This document shows, piece by piece, positions 1-11,930 of a stretch of DNA of 64,000 bases. Numbering within the stretch: the stretch's first letter is position 1; every line of letters starts with the position of its first letter. The stretch is taken from the NCBI GenBank assembly GCA_008638375.1, contig CM018052.1, positions 18,796,071 through 18,860,070 on the forward strand, given 5' to 3'. A model generated the notes under the pieces. The model worked only from the letters and a program-made list of their open reading frames with translations. It made no database searches and had not been told where the DNA came from. Source of the DNA: Nyssa sinensis (lineage: Eukaryota; Streptophyta; Magnoliopsida; Cornales; Nyssaceae). A program made the position numbers and the translations under genes.

Positions 1-162
1 ATGACACTAGAGTTGATGTTAGACTTAAATGGTGATTCATGATCATCAAAATTATACTTAGAGATATTCTGATTAATGATTGTTAGACTTTGATTTGTTA
101 TCAAATGAGTTGCATATGTGTAGCTCCTGCATTTAATCAAACAAGAAAAAAAATTATCACTC
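1..162. other. unassigned AT-rich flank
   Basis: No gene or terminal repeat recognised. Gag similarity starts only to the right, so this is probably DNA flanking the truncated gag or sequence from another insertion. Confidence 0.4.
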
Positions 163-1047
163 TTGTGCAATTCATTTGATTTTGTACGACCTATCCGAGT
201 AGAAGTGTCGGTCGTTGCCCCTAATCCACATAGGGTATGTTTCGGGTCACGACAGGCTACAACTGAAATGATGACTCAAATATTCCACCAAACCCTCATT
301 GGGGCAGCTCTCTATTGGCTCTTAGACTTGGAAGAGACCACATCCAAAGATTAGGAGCAACTCTGCAACGCCTTTGTCAAACAGTACAAGTACAACAACG
401 AGTTGGACATCACACTCAAGAACCTTGAGACCACTAAGCAAAAGCCCAAGGAGACTCTTTCAACTTTCATCACCCGATGGAAGGCCAAAGCGGCCTAAAT
501 GATCAATAGGCTGAGTGAAGCCAAACAAGTACAAATGGTGAAAAAAAACTTGTTTCCCATCTACCGTGAATCAATGTTTTCCCACTACTTTGAGACTTTC
601 AAGGCACTTATACAGGTTAGAATCCAAAACGAGGATGCAATCAATGATGGAACATTGAGGAAACCCACACATAACATCAAGACCAATAACTCATAGATTG
701 TAGTCAATGCTTTAACTCCACACCTACCTTTCTCTTGGTCTGTTAGTTCAACTACCTCACCGCCGCCAAATTCATCTCAAAGGCATCCTTCAAGGTCATT
801 CTCGAGACTCTCTGCATCATTGAGTGAAGTTTTTCAAAAGCTTTGCAAAGAAGGGCATCTCTAACCTTTGGATCCTTGGCCCATTCCAAACCTAATACCT
901 AAGAGTTATGATTTGAATAAGAATTGTGCCTACCATCAATGTACAGGCCACTCCACTAATCTTTGCACCATATTGAGGTATGCTATCCAAGATTTGATTA
1001 ATGAACAAACCATTGGGCCTCCTTCTTTAAGGATCAACCAAGATTAA
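163..1047 (+). pseudogene. 5'-truncated gag of a Tat-like Ty3/gypsy retrotransposon
   Basis: A single reading frame (frame 1) carries gag-like sequence across four in-frame stops (TAG 352, TAA 496, TAG 694 and one near 868). Visible blocks are a capsid segment with the pattern GAALYWLLDLEE, then FVKQYKYNNELD, a block ending in INDGTLRK, and near the end a zinc knuckle CAYHQCTGHSTNLC followed by IQDLIN. This order (capsid core, then CX2HX4HX4C-like knuckle) is that of plant Tat/Ogre gag, where the protein coats the genomic RNA in cytoplasmic particles. The N-terminal part is missing, no initiator is evident, and no protease or polymerase follows. The downstream LTR at 4506 is in the same orientation and may belong to the same element. 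Family assignment is from remembered motif patterns. Confidence 0.72.
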
Positions 1048-2984
1048 CCCACAAGCAAAAATGAGAAGCTTTCTAAGCCAAAGATCATTCTTTTATTCTT
1101 CATGGATAATTTATATCTTTCTTTCCTCATGTTTCGATAAAGATTCTCTTAGGAAACTTTCAACAAAATGTTTGCATGATTCATCTTGATTCTTTAAGAA
1201 AATGAATGTCAACAAATTCATAATAAGATTGAATGCGTTGAATCTGAGAATCATCAAACTTCATCGATCACCTTGATTTTCTCATTGTTCACCAATTCAT
1301 CCATTTGTCTCAAAGGCATCTTGTTTGATTCAGTCACCATCCAAATAAGATAATCATGAGCTTAAGTAGACATCAATATCGTGAGTCTCAACAATGTGAT
1401 TGTTTTCTAAAAGCAAGCAATTCCAAGGATATGAGGCCATCACTTGGAAAAACAAATCTATCTTATCACCTATCTGAAAATATCCACATACAAACCTTTT
1501 AAGCTTGATTGATCAACCTTTCTTTCTTAAACCCATCTACTAAACCTTGAGGGGAAAGCTTATTATGCCTGCACTCTTACAATACCATCACAAAAGAATC
1601 ATAGAGCAAAGAGAAGAAACATCTTTGTCTTATGTGAAAGAAAACATTTCCAAACAAGGAAATCAGAAACAATCATTAGAGAATAATCAAAAGTAAAGAA
1701 AATAAAATCTTTGCCTCATAAGAAAAAAACATTTCAAAGCAAGGAAGTAATAAATAATCATCAAGAAAATGTCAAAAAGCAAAAGCAAAGAAAGTCTTTG
1801 CCTCACTAAAAGAAACATTTTCCAACCAAAGAAGCAAGAAAACATTTAAGCCTTAGAGCTTCAAGCAAGCAATGAACTACGTTAGACCTGATTCTCTAAA
1901 AAAGAGATATGTAAGCAACCTAAGAAGTCACTTTAGGCTCGGTCATGAACGTCATGCTAAGAATGGACATGCACATCGAGGACTTACAAATGAACGACAT
2001 CCATATCAAAGAGATGCACACAAGGGGCTTGGTACCAAAAACATAAGGGATTTTCAACCTTCTACACCTTTCAATTAGTAAACCTTACCCTAGCCTACCG
2101 CTCGTCCCTAACAATAAGGCCACCTTGAGGTTTTGTTTACTTAAGGGAATTATCACATTTCAACTAAGAGCTCTTTCAAATGGTCTTACAAATAAATGGA
2201 TCATGTAGCAAATAGTTTCAAACAAGAGACTCTCACTTTACCTGTTTGCATTATATTTTTTCTTTATTTTTCACCCATTTTTTGAGGGAACTCATCAAGG
2301 GACTCCTTATCTACCTAATTGTACCAAATTACTTTCTTACTTTTTGAAGTAGCTTGCCTTACTTCACAAAAGGCTCCCTTATGCCTTGTTCATTCTAAGA
2401 GTAAATCATACAATTTTCCCTAGTCTAAGGCCTCCTTTATGCCAATATAAGGATCATTTTTCCATCTAAAGGGTTCCATTTCACATTTGTCATGCCTTAA
2501 AAACTTTTCCCATATCATGGGTAAAGTCTCCATCACTTTGGTTCACCCATAATTTATTTCATTCAATGATTTCATCCAATATGCTCAGTTAAATGCACAA
2601 TCTGTTGTGAAAATCAATGATTCTAATTTTCTCAAATGATCAGATTGAATCATGCTCAAAACAAAGACTATAAGATTTTCAAAGGAATCTCCCAAATCAT
2701 TTAGAAGGGAAAAAAGATTTTATCCATGAACTTGAAGATAAGTCTTTAGTTGATCAAGTCTCCTAAGCTTTTATATCCCTAATTCATAACTCGAGCAGAT
2801 TTTACCAAATCATCTTCAAAGATAGGAAACCTCGCCATTCGAAACCAAGTAATGGTTCTTTTGACCTAAGTAACGAACTTGATTGCTAGTGATCTAGGGG
2901 CTAGCAGAATCCAAGCCAAAAGTCATAATTTTTGCTAAATGAAAAATCTTTTTAAAAAAATAGAAAGAACATGTTCCACAACAT
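1048..2984. other. non-coding internal region downstream of gag
   Basis: No protein similarity seen on either strand where pol would be expected, so the element is gag-only or has lost pol. The stretch is AT-rich and contains a short tandem repeat at 1609-1860, listed separately. Confidence 0.45.
1609..1860. repeat. about 87 bp tandem repeat, three copies
   Basis: The phrase atctttgcct followed by an A-rich stretch and aacattt recurs at 1621, 1708 and 1794, giving a period of 86-87 bp with moderate divergence. Confidence 0.6.
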
Positions 2985-4200
2985 TTTCTCTCATTCAATG
3001 AGAACATTTCTTACTCCTATCTAAGTTGAGTACATCCCCTTCAGTCCTATCTGAGTTGAATACATTCTCCTTACTCCTCTCCAAGTTGAGTAAATTCCAT
3101 ATTCCTCTATCTGAGGTAAGAGTTCTTCATCAAAATGATTTCTTTATACCTTTCCAAGGCAGCTTCTTGCATATCTTTTCTCTCCTTATCTAAAGCGAGC
3201 ATTTTTATCAACTCTTATCATTAGTTAAGTATATCACTTTGAGTGTATCTTCTTTCAAAGTTGAGTACACTTTTTGTTCTCCTATCCTAAGAAAAATTTG
3301 AGCAACATGAGCTTATGGTCTGAAACTTGATCAAACGCTTTCCCATGGAGTCATACCAAATTCTATTATTCTAGTGGAGTTAACCTAAGTGATCTCCCCA
3401 GTAAGTCATAATCAAACGTCCCCTATGGATTCTTCATTCTTCACACAAGTAATTTGAGGACGCATTTTTATCAACCTATTAGGATGGAGTTCCCTTTTAA
3501 GTAAAGTCGTCTGAGGATGCATTTTTATCAACCTAATAGGATGGAATTCTTGAGTTTTCTTTTATGTAAGTCATCTGAGGACGCATTTTATCAACCTATT
3601 AGGATGAAATTCTAGTAAATCATCTGAGGATGTAATCCATCTCGGTAGACCATCCACCAAAGACATAATCCATCTCTGCAAATCGTTTAAGGATGTAATC
3701 CATCTTGGCAATCCATTCATTAAGGACATAATCACATTAAAAATCCTGTTAGGATGGCATTCCTCTCGGGTAAGCCGTCCATCGTATCATATCTTGCCAA
3801 CCTACTAGGGTGGAATTCCCTTTTAAGTAAGTCGTTTGGGGACCCAAATTCAAAATCCTGTTAAGATAGCATTCCTTTCAAGAAATTCATCCATCACATC
3901 ACATTTTATCATCTTGTTAGGATAGCGTTCCTTTCAGGTAAGCCGTCCATCGTATCACATTTTATCATCCTATTAGGATAGCGTTCCTTTCGGGTAAGTC
4001 ATCCATCGTATCACATTTTATCATTCTGTTAGGATAACATTCCTTTTAGGTAAGTCGTCCATCACATCACATTTTTCTAGTTAGGATAGCGTTTCTGTTG
4101 GATAAGTAGTTTATCGCATTCTCTATTATCAACCTATTAGGATGGAATTTCCTTTTAGGTGAAATGTTTGAGGACGTAAAACCATCTTAAGATAACACAA
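2985..4200. repeat. degenerate tandem-repeat field, including a 56 bp array
   Basis: Successive phrases recur: ctgagttgagtacat around 3014-3110, then cctattaggatgga with cgtctgaggacgca around 3470-3660. The clearest array has attttatcat followed by ttaggatagcgttcc starting at 3903, 3959 and 4015 (period 56 bp). It lies between the gag remnant and the LTR at 4506, the place where Tat elements carry a fast-changing 3' untranslated region. Confidence 0.7.
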
Positions 4201-4559
4201 CCCCATGAAAGACTTATTAGGATCACATTTCTAACCAAGCAAGGCTCTAAGGAGTCATTTTCGAGAGCCGAACCTCAAAACAATCCTATCGAGATGAGTC
4301 TCTTTAGGAAAATCCGATAGGGATATCACTCTTATCCACTAGTCACAAACTACGAACAGACTGATTTGCTTAAGGGAAATATATAGGAATCTCATATAGG
4401 AATGAGTTCAACCACGTCAAAATCCCAATCAAGGTCAAAATGGCTATCGATTTTTTCTTAAGTTGACATTCACTTGCTTACAGGTTCCATCAACGAGGGG
4501 CTTTCTGTAGACACCTCATTTTGTGACCCTTGATTAAATAGTAGAAATTTGGTAGTTAT

Positions 4560-5070
4560 GCCAAGAAACCTATTTCCATTATGACTCCTTCAGATAGAGT
4601 TCTAGTTCCATTAGAACTCCTTTTGATAAAGTCCTATTTCCATTAGGACTCTGCCAAAGTCCTAGTTCCATTAAAACTCCTCCTAAGAGAGTCATATTCC
4701 CATTAGAACTCTCGTGCCAGAGTCACAGTTTTATTAGGAGTCCTCTTAATAGAGTCTCATTCCCATTCGGACTTTCTTGTCGGAGTCTGAGTTCCATTAA
4801 GACTCTTCGTGATAGAGTTCTAGTCTCGTTAGGACTCTCCTATTAGAGTCTCAGTTCCATTAGGACTCCTCCCAACAAAGTCCTATTCTCGTCGGGACTC
4901 CTCCCGACAAAGTCCTATTCCCATCAGAACTCTCCTATCAGAGTCCCAGTTCCATTAAGACTCCTCCCAATAAAGTTCTATTCCCTTTAGGACTCTTCTG
5001 ATAGAGTCCCAGTCCAAGTAGGATTTCTCCTAACAGAATCCCACTCCCTTTGGGACTCTTCTATCCATCA
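4560..5070. repeat. minisatellite in U3 of LTR A
   Basis: Units of roughly 45-50 bp alternate agtcctattcccattagga and agtcccagttccattagga, with half-units related as near inverted copies (aggact/agtcct). About ten degenerate units. It occupies the same relative place as the unrelated 27 bp array in LTR B. Confidence 0.75.
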
Positions 5071-5688
5071 GAGGGAGTTTTTGTAATTTCGACACCTTTT
5101 TTCCCACTAAGGGCATTTTGATAATTTTGGCATAATACTACCCTCAATAGGACTTCTTAGTCATTTGAAGGGCATTTTTCAAAATGTCCATATCATTTTA
5201 CCTATCTAAAGGTATTTTGGTAATTTTAGCCATTTGGTGACAAATCTGGGATAATTTAGTCATTTCAAATGTCTTGTGGCAATTTAAAGATTCAACACCA
5301 AATTTGGGGCAATTTGGAAATCTTGAGTGATAGTAGTCTATTTAGGCATAATTAGGAGTTTCTATTTTTAGAGTTTCCATAGATCTGGTTGCTTGATATT
5401 TTCTTAAATGGAGATACAATGAACCTAGACGTTGTCATTTTAGAGTTTCTTTTTTAATTAAATTCTATTTCTCTTTTACCTCATTGGCTCTTGAATGTAG
5501 ACATCAATTCTATTGGCTCTTCTATTGTCATAATTATTTATTAATTCATTTAGTTAGGATAATCAATCCTTAAGACAATTATTTAGTTTTTTATTTGTTT
5601 AATTAGATGATTATCACTTAAGACATGATCCTCACCCTCAATTTTAGGGTTTCATCTTAAACCCTTGGATCAAATCTCTATATTTTCC

Positions 5689-5696
5689 TATAAATA
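5689..5696 (+). promoter_or_regulatory. TATA box of LTR A
   Basis: TATAAATA preceded by gatcaaatctc and followed by agaactct. The same arrangement occurs in LTR B, supporting a conserved U3/R promoter. Confidence 0.6.
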
Positions 5697-6476
5697 GAAC
5701 TCTCTGGCCTTCTCTTTTGGGGGACACAATTTTCATAGCCTTACATTGTTAGTATAATTTTAGAGTTCTTTCTACAAGAACTAACCCTCTCTCAAGGCTG
5801 ATTTCCTGCCCAGGTGACAGCCTCCTTTCAAGAAGCAAGTCGAAGCAACGCTTTCCAAACCGAAGAACAGGTCAGAGATCTGCCCTATTAAAGTCTCTGA
5901 ATCAGACTTTCCTAGCCGAAGTGTCTCCCGACTACCACGACTGAATAAGGTACGCATCTCAAATCCTTAACAATTTTCTATAGATCTGGTTGATCTTGCC
6001 TCTTTTATCACTTTTAATAAAAGAGGGTAAACTGGAGAACTACGTGACTCTAATTCCGTTTTCTAAATGGATATGTAGGAAGCCTTCGGACCCGAGTTAG
6101 ATCTTCTTTCTATCTTTTCTATTTTTATTTTATTTCTTTATAAAAGATTCTTTATTATTTTTCTTCTCTAGACTCACATCTCTCTTCTCTATTTTTCATG
6201 ACAAAATAGCCTTGCAAGTGAGTATTTGAGGCCGATCCATTCAGATCAAGCACTGTGGGTACGTAACACCTTCCCACTCCGTACCTTAGCCCCCGGACCC
6301 ATTTTCTTTAGTTTCGTAATTTTAGTGCTTTACTTTATTTTATCCATGTCAAAGGATCTTTTAATATATATTTAGGAATCAAGGCAATGTAATTTATTTT
6401 TTCTTTCCTTATGATTTTTCTTTTATATGTATTGTTCAAAGTTGTAACGGGTTTGCTTGTTTCTTGCCCAAAAACA

Positions 6477-6640
6477 AGCTAACGACTCCTCACTGTCTCT
6501 ATTTCCCATAAGAGGAATTCCTTCACACCTTTAGGGAAGGAGATAGTCGGGATCCCTCTAAATCCACAAAAAGGATGACATTCTTCCTTTCTTTCGGTGC
6601 TGGCACCACAAAGACACCATCCCCATAAAAATAAATCCAC
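6477..6640 (+). other. primer binding site-like sequence and 5' leader after LTR A
   Basis: agctaacgactcctcac follows the LTR end and matches agctggcgactcctttg after LTR B. Plant Tat/Ogre elements are known for a ggcgactcc-type PBS (tRNA-Arg class). About 140 bp of leader, ending near ggtgctggcacc, also corresponds to the leader after LTR B (ggtgcttgcactc). Confidence 0.5.
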
Positions 6641-6825
6641 TAGGTAATAAAAAAATCTCACTAGCACACACTATCGTTATTCCGCAATACAATTCATTTC
6701 ATTAAATCCCCAACCAAGATATCACAAGCTCGATAACCTCGCATCACTCCTCATTCAATGTATCCCTGTGAGTTAATATTCATATTCTCATTCATAGTAC
6801 CAAAATCTCACAAATTCGCACCACA

Positions 6826-6960
6826 TGGGGTGTTCCTCAATATCATATCATACCAATATCTCACAAGCCTGAACCACACATGGGGTGTTCCTCAATATCA
6901 TATCATACCAATATCTCACAAGCCTGAACCACACATGGGGTACCAAACAATACCCTATAG
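6826..6960. repeat. 55 bp tandem repeat
   Basis: tggggtgttcctcaatatc recurs at 6826 and 6881, with a partial third unit at 6936: two almost identical 55 bp units. A degenerate half unit precedes them. Confidence 0.85.
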
Positions 6961-8680
6961 CCAGACACTCCAGAATTCACAACAACCTTCATAAAGTAAA
7001 ATACAAGATGTTTCCATATACAAGAATCATATAAACGATAGTGTCCATATATATGTATCCATGGCAAAAGTATAGTGAATAGTAAAGTATTGGAACGATA
7101 ATGACAATCATGTCATAAAGAACAGTCAATGGTCAAGCATCAGACTAATAATAATAGTCACATCATAAGAATCAATGACAAGCATGTAATACCAACCAAT
7201 GAGGATAAGATCCTATCCCCAGTCGCCACCTGACGGTAAGGATACACTACTTATGTATTTTATAATGTATATTGAATACCTTACACACTCATGGTTCAAC
7301 TCTTGGGACCACTCAACCCTTAACACTAATGTTCCATATTAATTCTTTAAGTTCTCTTAGGTTAATTTCACATTAAACTACATATTGAGTGCCCATTGTC
7401 CCAAACGAATTTCAAAAATGTGTTCCTGGGCCTCAAAATCCTTGAGGAAGCCTCATCGCAATGTTTCTAAGTCATTTGAGTGCCTTTTAAACCCATGAGG
7501 GCATTTTAATTATTTTATTTCATGTCTATCGAGACACTGTCTCACAAAACCGACCTTGGAATCGGATCAAGAAGGTCCAAAAACTCTAAGGATACTCTTT
7601 TTGTATGTTATTAACTCTTTTAGATATTTGTTCCATGCCTAGGGGCATAATGGTAAATTTATATAATCATGTGGGACCAACCCCATGTCCTTGTTTCATT
7701 AATCTGATATCATATTTGAGTTTCTGGCATCTAAAAACCTTGGAAACGCCTCTTTCGGATTTTAAATTAGCCTTTGAATTACTCAATTTATCATCAAGTA
7801 CATTTTTGTAATTTTAAATATTTATGTTGGACCCCTCCGGGTCCCCCAAATGTCTAAACGAACCCCTCCATTGAGTCTGTAATCCCTAAAAACCTAAAGA
7901 ATGCCTTTTCCCACTTTTTAACTAGCTTTATTTTTAATTTTACAAACAAGTGGGCTTTTATGTAATTTTCTCAAAAAAATTTCAATGATTTGTAATTAAT
8001 CCAAATAACTCAACCCCTTTTTAATTTCAATAATTTCAATTTCCAATCCCTATGACCAAATAGGGTTAATTCAATTTCTAGAATAGGGATAACCCTATTC
8101 TAGATTTGGCCCTAATCAGCAATCAGCACAGAACATGTGCCCAAATAGCCCAACTCCAAACTCTATAACCTAACAGTCCCTAAGACTAAGTGTCAAGTGG
8201 GCCAACCCACACCCAATCCGGATACCCGATCCACCAACCCGTAACCCAGTTTGACTGACTCAGTTTGACCGTTGACCGGTTAACTAGTCAACGTCGACCG
8301 TTAACTGCTAGTCCCAACTCTCTAGTCTCCTTCTCTGGTGAGGTTGCCAAAAAATTGAAAAAACCTAATTTTTCTCCATGGTTTTTCTTGCACATTTTTC
8401 GATCCTTTTTTATTTCTAAACTATTTTAAACATCTTTTAAAGTTCTTTAGGTTGGATTTTTTGGATTAAGGAAACCAAAAACACAGGTTTCCGATGGAAT
8501 CTGACTTTTTGGCAAACCTTAAAAGTCACATTTTCCCCCATCTTTGGCCACTGTTTATACCTCTTTCCTTCTTATTTCACCTTTTAGGACTCCAAGAAAC
8601 CCAACCCAATGTCTAGAACCCCAGCAAACTATGTTTCCTATTCAAACCAGATATACATGCATATGTTCATACACACACAC

Positions 8681-8720
8681 ACACAGAGATATATATATAT
8701 ATATATATATATCTCTGTGT
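8681..8720. repeat. 40 bp perfect palindrome with (AT)n core
   Basis: acacagagat, then (AT)10, then atctctgtgt: each half is the reverse complement of the other. It sits among CA- and GA-rich simple repeats (for example (GA)n at 8824-8848), which generate spurious open frames across 8540-9150. Confidence 0.85.
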
Positions 8721-9736
8721 AGAGGTGAAAGAAAACTCCTAAGAGAAACTCATACATATACACACATATATACAAGATCATACACATACATATACACACA
8801 TACAGCTAGAAAGAGAAACTTTTGAGGAGAGAGAGAGAGAGAGAGAGCTTCCTTGCCATTAATGGTTGCCCTCAATTCCCGTCTCTGACCAGCCCACCTC
8901 CTTGTCCTTTCTTCTTCTTTTTCATCTTCTTTTCTTTCCTTGTCTCATTCTTCTCTTTATTTGTTTGGTTCCAAGGTGTGGTTCACACAGACACACACAT
9001 ACACCAATAAAGATACACTATCTCAAACACACACACAACACTCTCCTCACCCTCCCCCTCTCCCCGTGGCTATTTCACAACCCTTCAACCAATATATCAC
9101 ACACATAAATACACACATACTCTCACAAATGGTTCAAGAGAGAGAGTGAAAGAGAGAAAAATCAAAAATGGGAGGGGGTCTGTCAAAAGTGGGAGGGAAA
9201 GAGGGGGAAAAGGTTGATGGCTTGTATAAGTGATGTGTCTCATCACTCCACTCAAGAACCTTCTATGGTACACCTCACCCACACATAAACATCTCGACAT
9301 TAGATGGATTTATCAATAACAAAATGAAAAACTTATCATTGTCTAGAAAACCCTAACCAAGATTCTTGAGGAAGCTTTGCACACTCTCCAATGTGGCGCA
9401 CATGATCAATTGGCCAAATGTGTATGCACACACTCCCGAAAATAAATTGTCTCAGAATTGCACCAAAATTGGCACTCTAGCTAATTTCGACTCTCTGATT
9501 CCAAATTTGATATATGTTTCTCCAAATTCAGTTGTTTGAATTTCTATATTTATTTGTGTCCTACATATGACTATGTAGTCCCGTGACTCATACCAGTCCC
9601 AAATAAATTACTAAATCCTTAATTCAGCCTTACAATTGTAGACACCTCATTTTGAGACCATTGATTATATAAAGTTTGGTTCCACCCTTTCTAGTAAATT
9701 GCTACAATATGTCCCATCTACGGGTATTTTACAATT

Positions 9737-10380
9737 CTAGTTTCTCATTTTGTCCATAGAGGATATTTTGGTAATTATGTTTACAGAAGGCATTTTTGAC
9801 ATTTTGGTCATTTCACACATAGAAGGCATTTTCGTCATTTTGTCCATAGAGGTCATTTTTGACATTTTGGTCATTTTTTCCATAAAGAGTGTCTTGGTCA
9901 TTTTTCCCATAGAGGGTACTTCCATTATTTTGCCTATAGAAGCCATTTTTATCATTTTTTTCATAAATGGTATTTTTGTCGTTTTGCCCATAAAGGGCAT
10001 TTTGATCATTCTGTCCATAGAGGGCATTTTGGTCATTTCGCCCATAAAGGGCATTTACGTTATTTCTCCCATAGAGGCCATTTTGGTTATTTTGTCCATA
10101 AAGGGTATTTTGTTCATTTTTTTCATAGAAGGCATTTTCATAATTTTGCTCATAGAGCGCATTTTGGTCATTTTGCCTATAGAGGGAATTTCTGTCATTT
10201 TGCCCATATAGGTCATTTTGATCATTTTGCTCATGAAGGGCATTTTGGTTATTTCGCTCATACAGGGTATTTTCATCATTTTTTCCATATAGGGAATTTT
10301 TGACATTTTGTCCATAAAGGGCATTTTGGTCATGTTGCCCATAGGGTGCATTTTGGTCGTTTCGCCCATAGAGGGTATTT
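9737..10380. repeat. 27 bp minisatellite in U3 of LTR B
   Basis: Over twenty units of the type cattttggtcattttgccc plus atagagg, mostly 27 bp with a few 36 bp variants. Because 27 and 36 are multiples of three, both strands stay open and give nine-residue periodic translations (such as KMPSMGKMT on the minus strand). This is a repeat effect, not a gene. Confidence 0.9.
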
Positions 10381-10940
10381 TGATAATTTTTACTGTTTCC
10401 TACCCATTAGGGGTAGTTTGATAAATACTTGAGATTTTTCACCTTCTAGGAGTATTTTTGTAAGACTGGTGTCATTTTGCCATTTGGAGGGCACGTTGGT
10501 AATTATAACATATTCCTATCACATATAGGTTATTTTGATCATTCATAAGCATACATGAGATTTTCATACTATTTGACCCATATAGGGTTAGTTTGGTAAT
10601 TTTAGCCCTTAGGAACAATTTTGATTTTTTTATGCCCTAGTACTATTTTTGTAATTTCCTTATCCCTAAATTCTCCATCGAATTAGGGGTAATATAGTAA
10701 ATATAGGTTTGTCCACCAAATAATTGCCCATTTCCCTTCCTTCCTTATCGTAAGGGATTTGCCTAAATTTGTCCACCAAATACTTGCCAATTTCCCTCAT
10801 TTCCTTATTCCAAGGGATTTTTCCTAGATTTGTGCACAAAATAATATCTATATCTAATTGTTTTCTCATTAGGCATTCAATCTTGGCCATCTATCCATAT
10901 GATTCATTATGCCTTAGATCAAATCTCCTTACTTTTTTCC

Positions 10941-10948
10941 TATAAATA
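10941..10948 (+). promoter_or_regulatory. TATA box of LTR B
   Basis: TATAAATA preceded by gatcaaatctcc and followed by agactcctt, matching the promoter context in LTR A. Confidence 0.6.
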
Positions 10949-11772
10949 AGACTCCTTAGCCACCATAATTCAAGGACATATAGACAGAGATAGACACAAA
11001 AATCAAGAAGCTAGATGCTGCTATAATAACTCCCCATATTTCTTCTTTTATATTCTTGAAGCCTTATTCTACACAAAAAATAATTCCAATGCATTGAAGG
11101 AGGAGTTCCACACCCTTGAAGAATCAATCCAAAGAGTTCAAGCTCAATGGCTTGTCTCGTTCAACCCAATCAATCAGGTACGCTCCCAAAAACCCTACTA
11201 TTTTTTATTTTTCCTAATTCAATTCATCCTATCACTCTTGATAGAATAAATTGAATTAGCTAGAGAACTAAGTTCGCTCTAATTCCATTATTCGAATGGA
11301 TACGTAGGACACCTCATAGGCCCGAGTCTACTCTTTTTCCTTAAGTTATTTACTTTATGTATTTTTTCTTATTTCTTTCCTGTCATTCTCTCTCTCTACT
11401 CCTTCTTTTGGTTTATTTACTTTATTTATTTCATTTCTTTTATTCGTTCATGTCATTATTATCATTATATCTTTTTACTCACTCTTTCTCTTATTTATGT
11501 CATGGAATATAAGTCTTGTGGATGAACACTTGAGACCAATCCATTCAGATTGGGTAGGATGGGTGCCTAACCCCTTCCCACCTCGTACTTGAGCTCCCAA
11601 ATTCAGAATTCTTCATTGTAGATTATTTTTTCTTTACTTTATTTGAACCCATGTCAAGGGCTCTAGAATATAAATAGGACCAAAGCATTGTAATGTTAAT
11701 TTTATTTGTTATTGTTTTAACATGTATTCTTTATGGGTTGTATCAGGTTTGCTTGTTATTTAGCCTAAAATA

Positions 11773-11930
11773 AGCTGGCGACTCCTTTGTGCATTCATGT
11801 ACACCCCAATCCGAAAAAAGAGTGTGTTCCTCTCCCACCTTGAGGGAGTGAACTTTAAAAGCCGTGGGGGTTTATTTGACACTGGCCTCCTATTTTTTGG
11901 TGCTTGCACTCACAAAAATATCACACTATT
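11773..11930 (+). other. primer binding site and leader after LTR B
   Basis: agctggcgactcc begins directly after the LTR end. The leader that follows contains ggtgcttgcactc, corresponding to ggtgctggcacc after LTR A. No gag follows, so the element is truncated here. Confidence 0.5.

Larger units (their letters stand above)
4506..6476 (+). mobile_element. long LTR 'A' of a Tat/Ogre-like Ty3/gypsy element
   Basis: Starts tgtagacacctcattttg and ends aaaaca, about 1.97 kb. It aligns along much of its length with LTR B (9637-11772): the same start, a TATA box with a similar context, the phrases atccattcagat and ccttcccac, a shared gtttgcttgtt near the end, and then a ggcgactcc-like primer binding site. 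A purine-rich gaggggctttc lies just before the start. The U3 half carries a tandem array. There is no second identical LTR in the window, so whether it was a 5' or 3' LTR is not settled. Confidence 0.68.
6665..9636 (+). mobile_element. probable Tekay/Del-like LTR fragment
   Basis: No coding sequence. The order of features resembles the LTR at 60810: a tandem-repeat block (6826-6960), low-complexity text about a remaining 'gcattttaattattt', a stretch of ttgaccgttgaccggtt near 8260, then a pyrimidine-rich and CA/GA-rich section and an ending around agtcccaaataaattac (9595-9612). The start is not recognisable, so it is probably truncated. It separates LTR A from LTR B. Classification is inferred from overall organisation only. 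Confidence 0.35.
9637..11772 (+). mobile_element. long LTR 'B' of a Tat/Ogre-like element
   Basis: Starts tgtagacacctcattttg, as LTR A does, and ends aaaata just before agctggcgactcc. About 2.14 kb. It shares with A the TATA region, the ggatacgtagga phrase, the atccattcagat/ccttcccacc block and the final gtttgcttgtt. The two are clearly diverged, so they are different insertions or very old. It contains a 27 bp minisatellite in U3. Confidence 0.68.

Noticed and set aside
3440..4160. CRISPR-like regularly spaced repeats
   Set aside because: Degenerate contiguous tandem repeats in a plant retrotransposon, without unique spacers or cas genes.
8544..9300. Several overlapping open frames
   Set aside because: Made of CA, GA, AT and pyrimidine simple repeats, on both strands, with no recognisable protein feature.
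9737..10369. Long open frames on both strands with MPSMGKMTK-type repeats
   Set aside because: They follow directly from a 27 bp minisatellite inside an LTR; no domain, and both strands are equally open.
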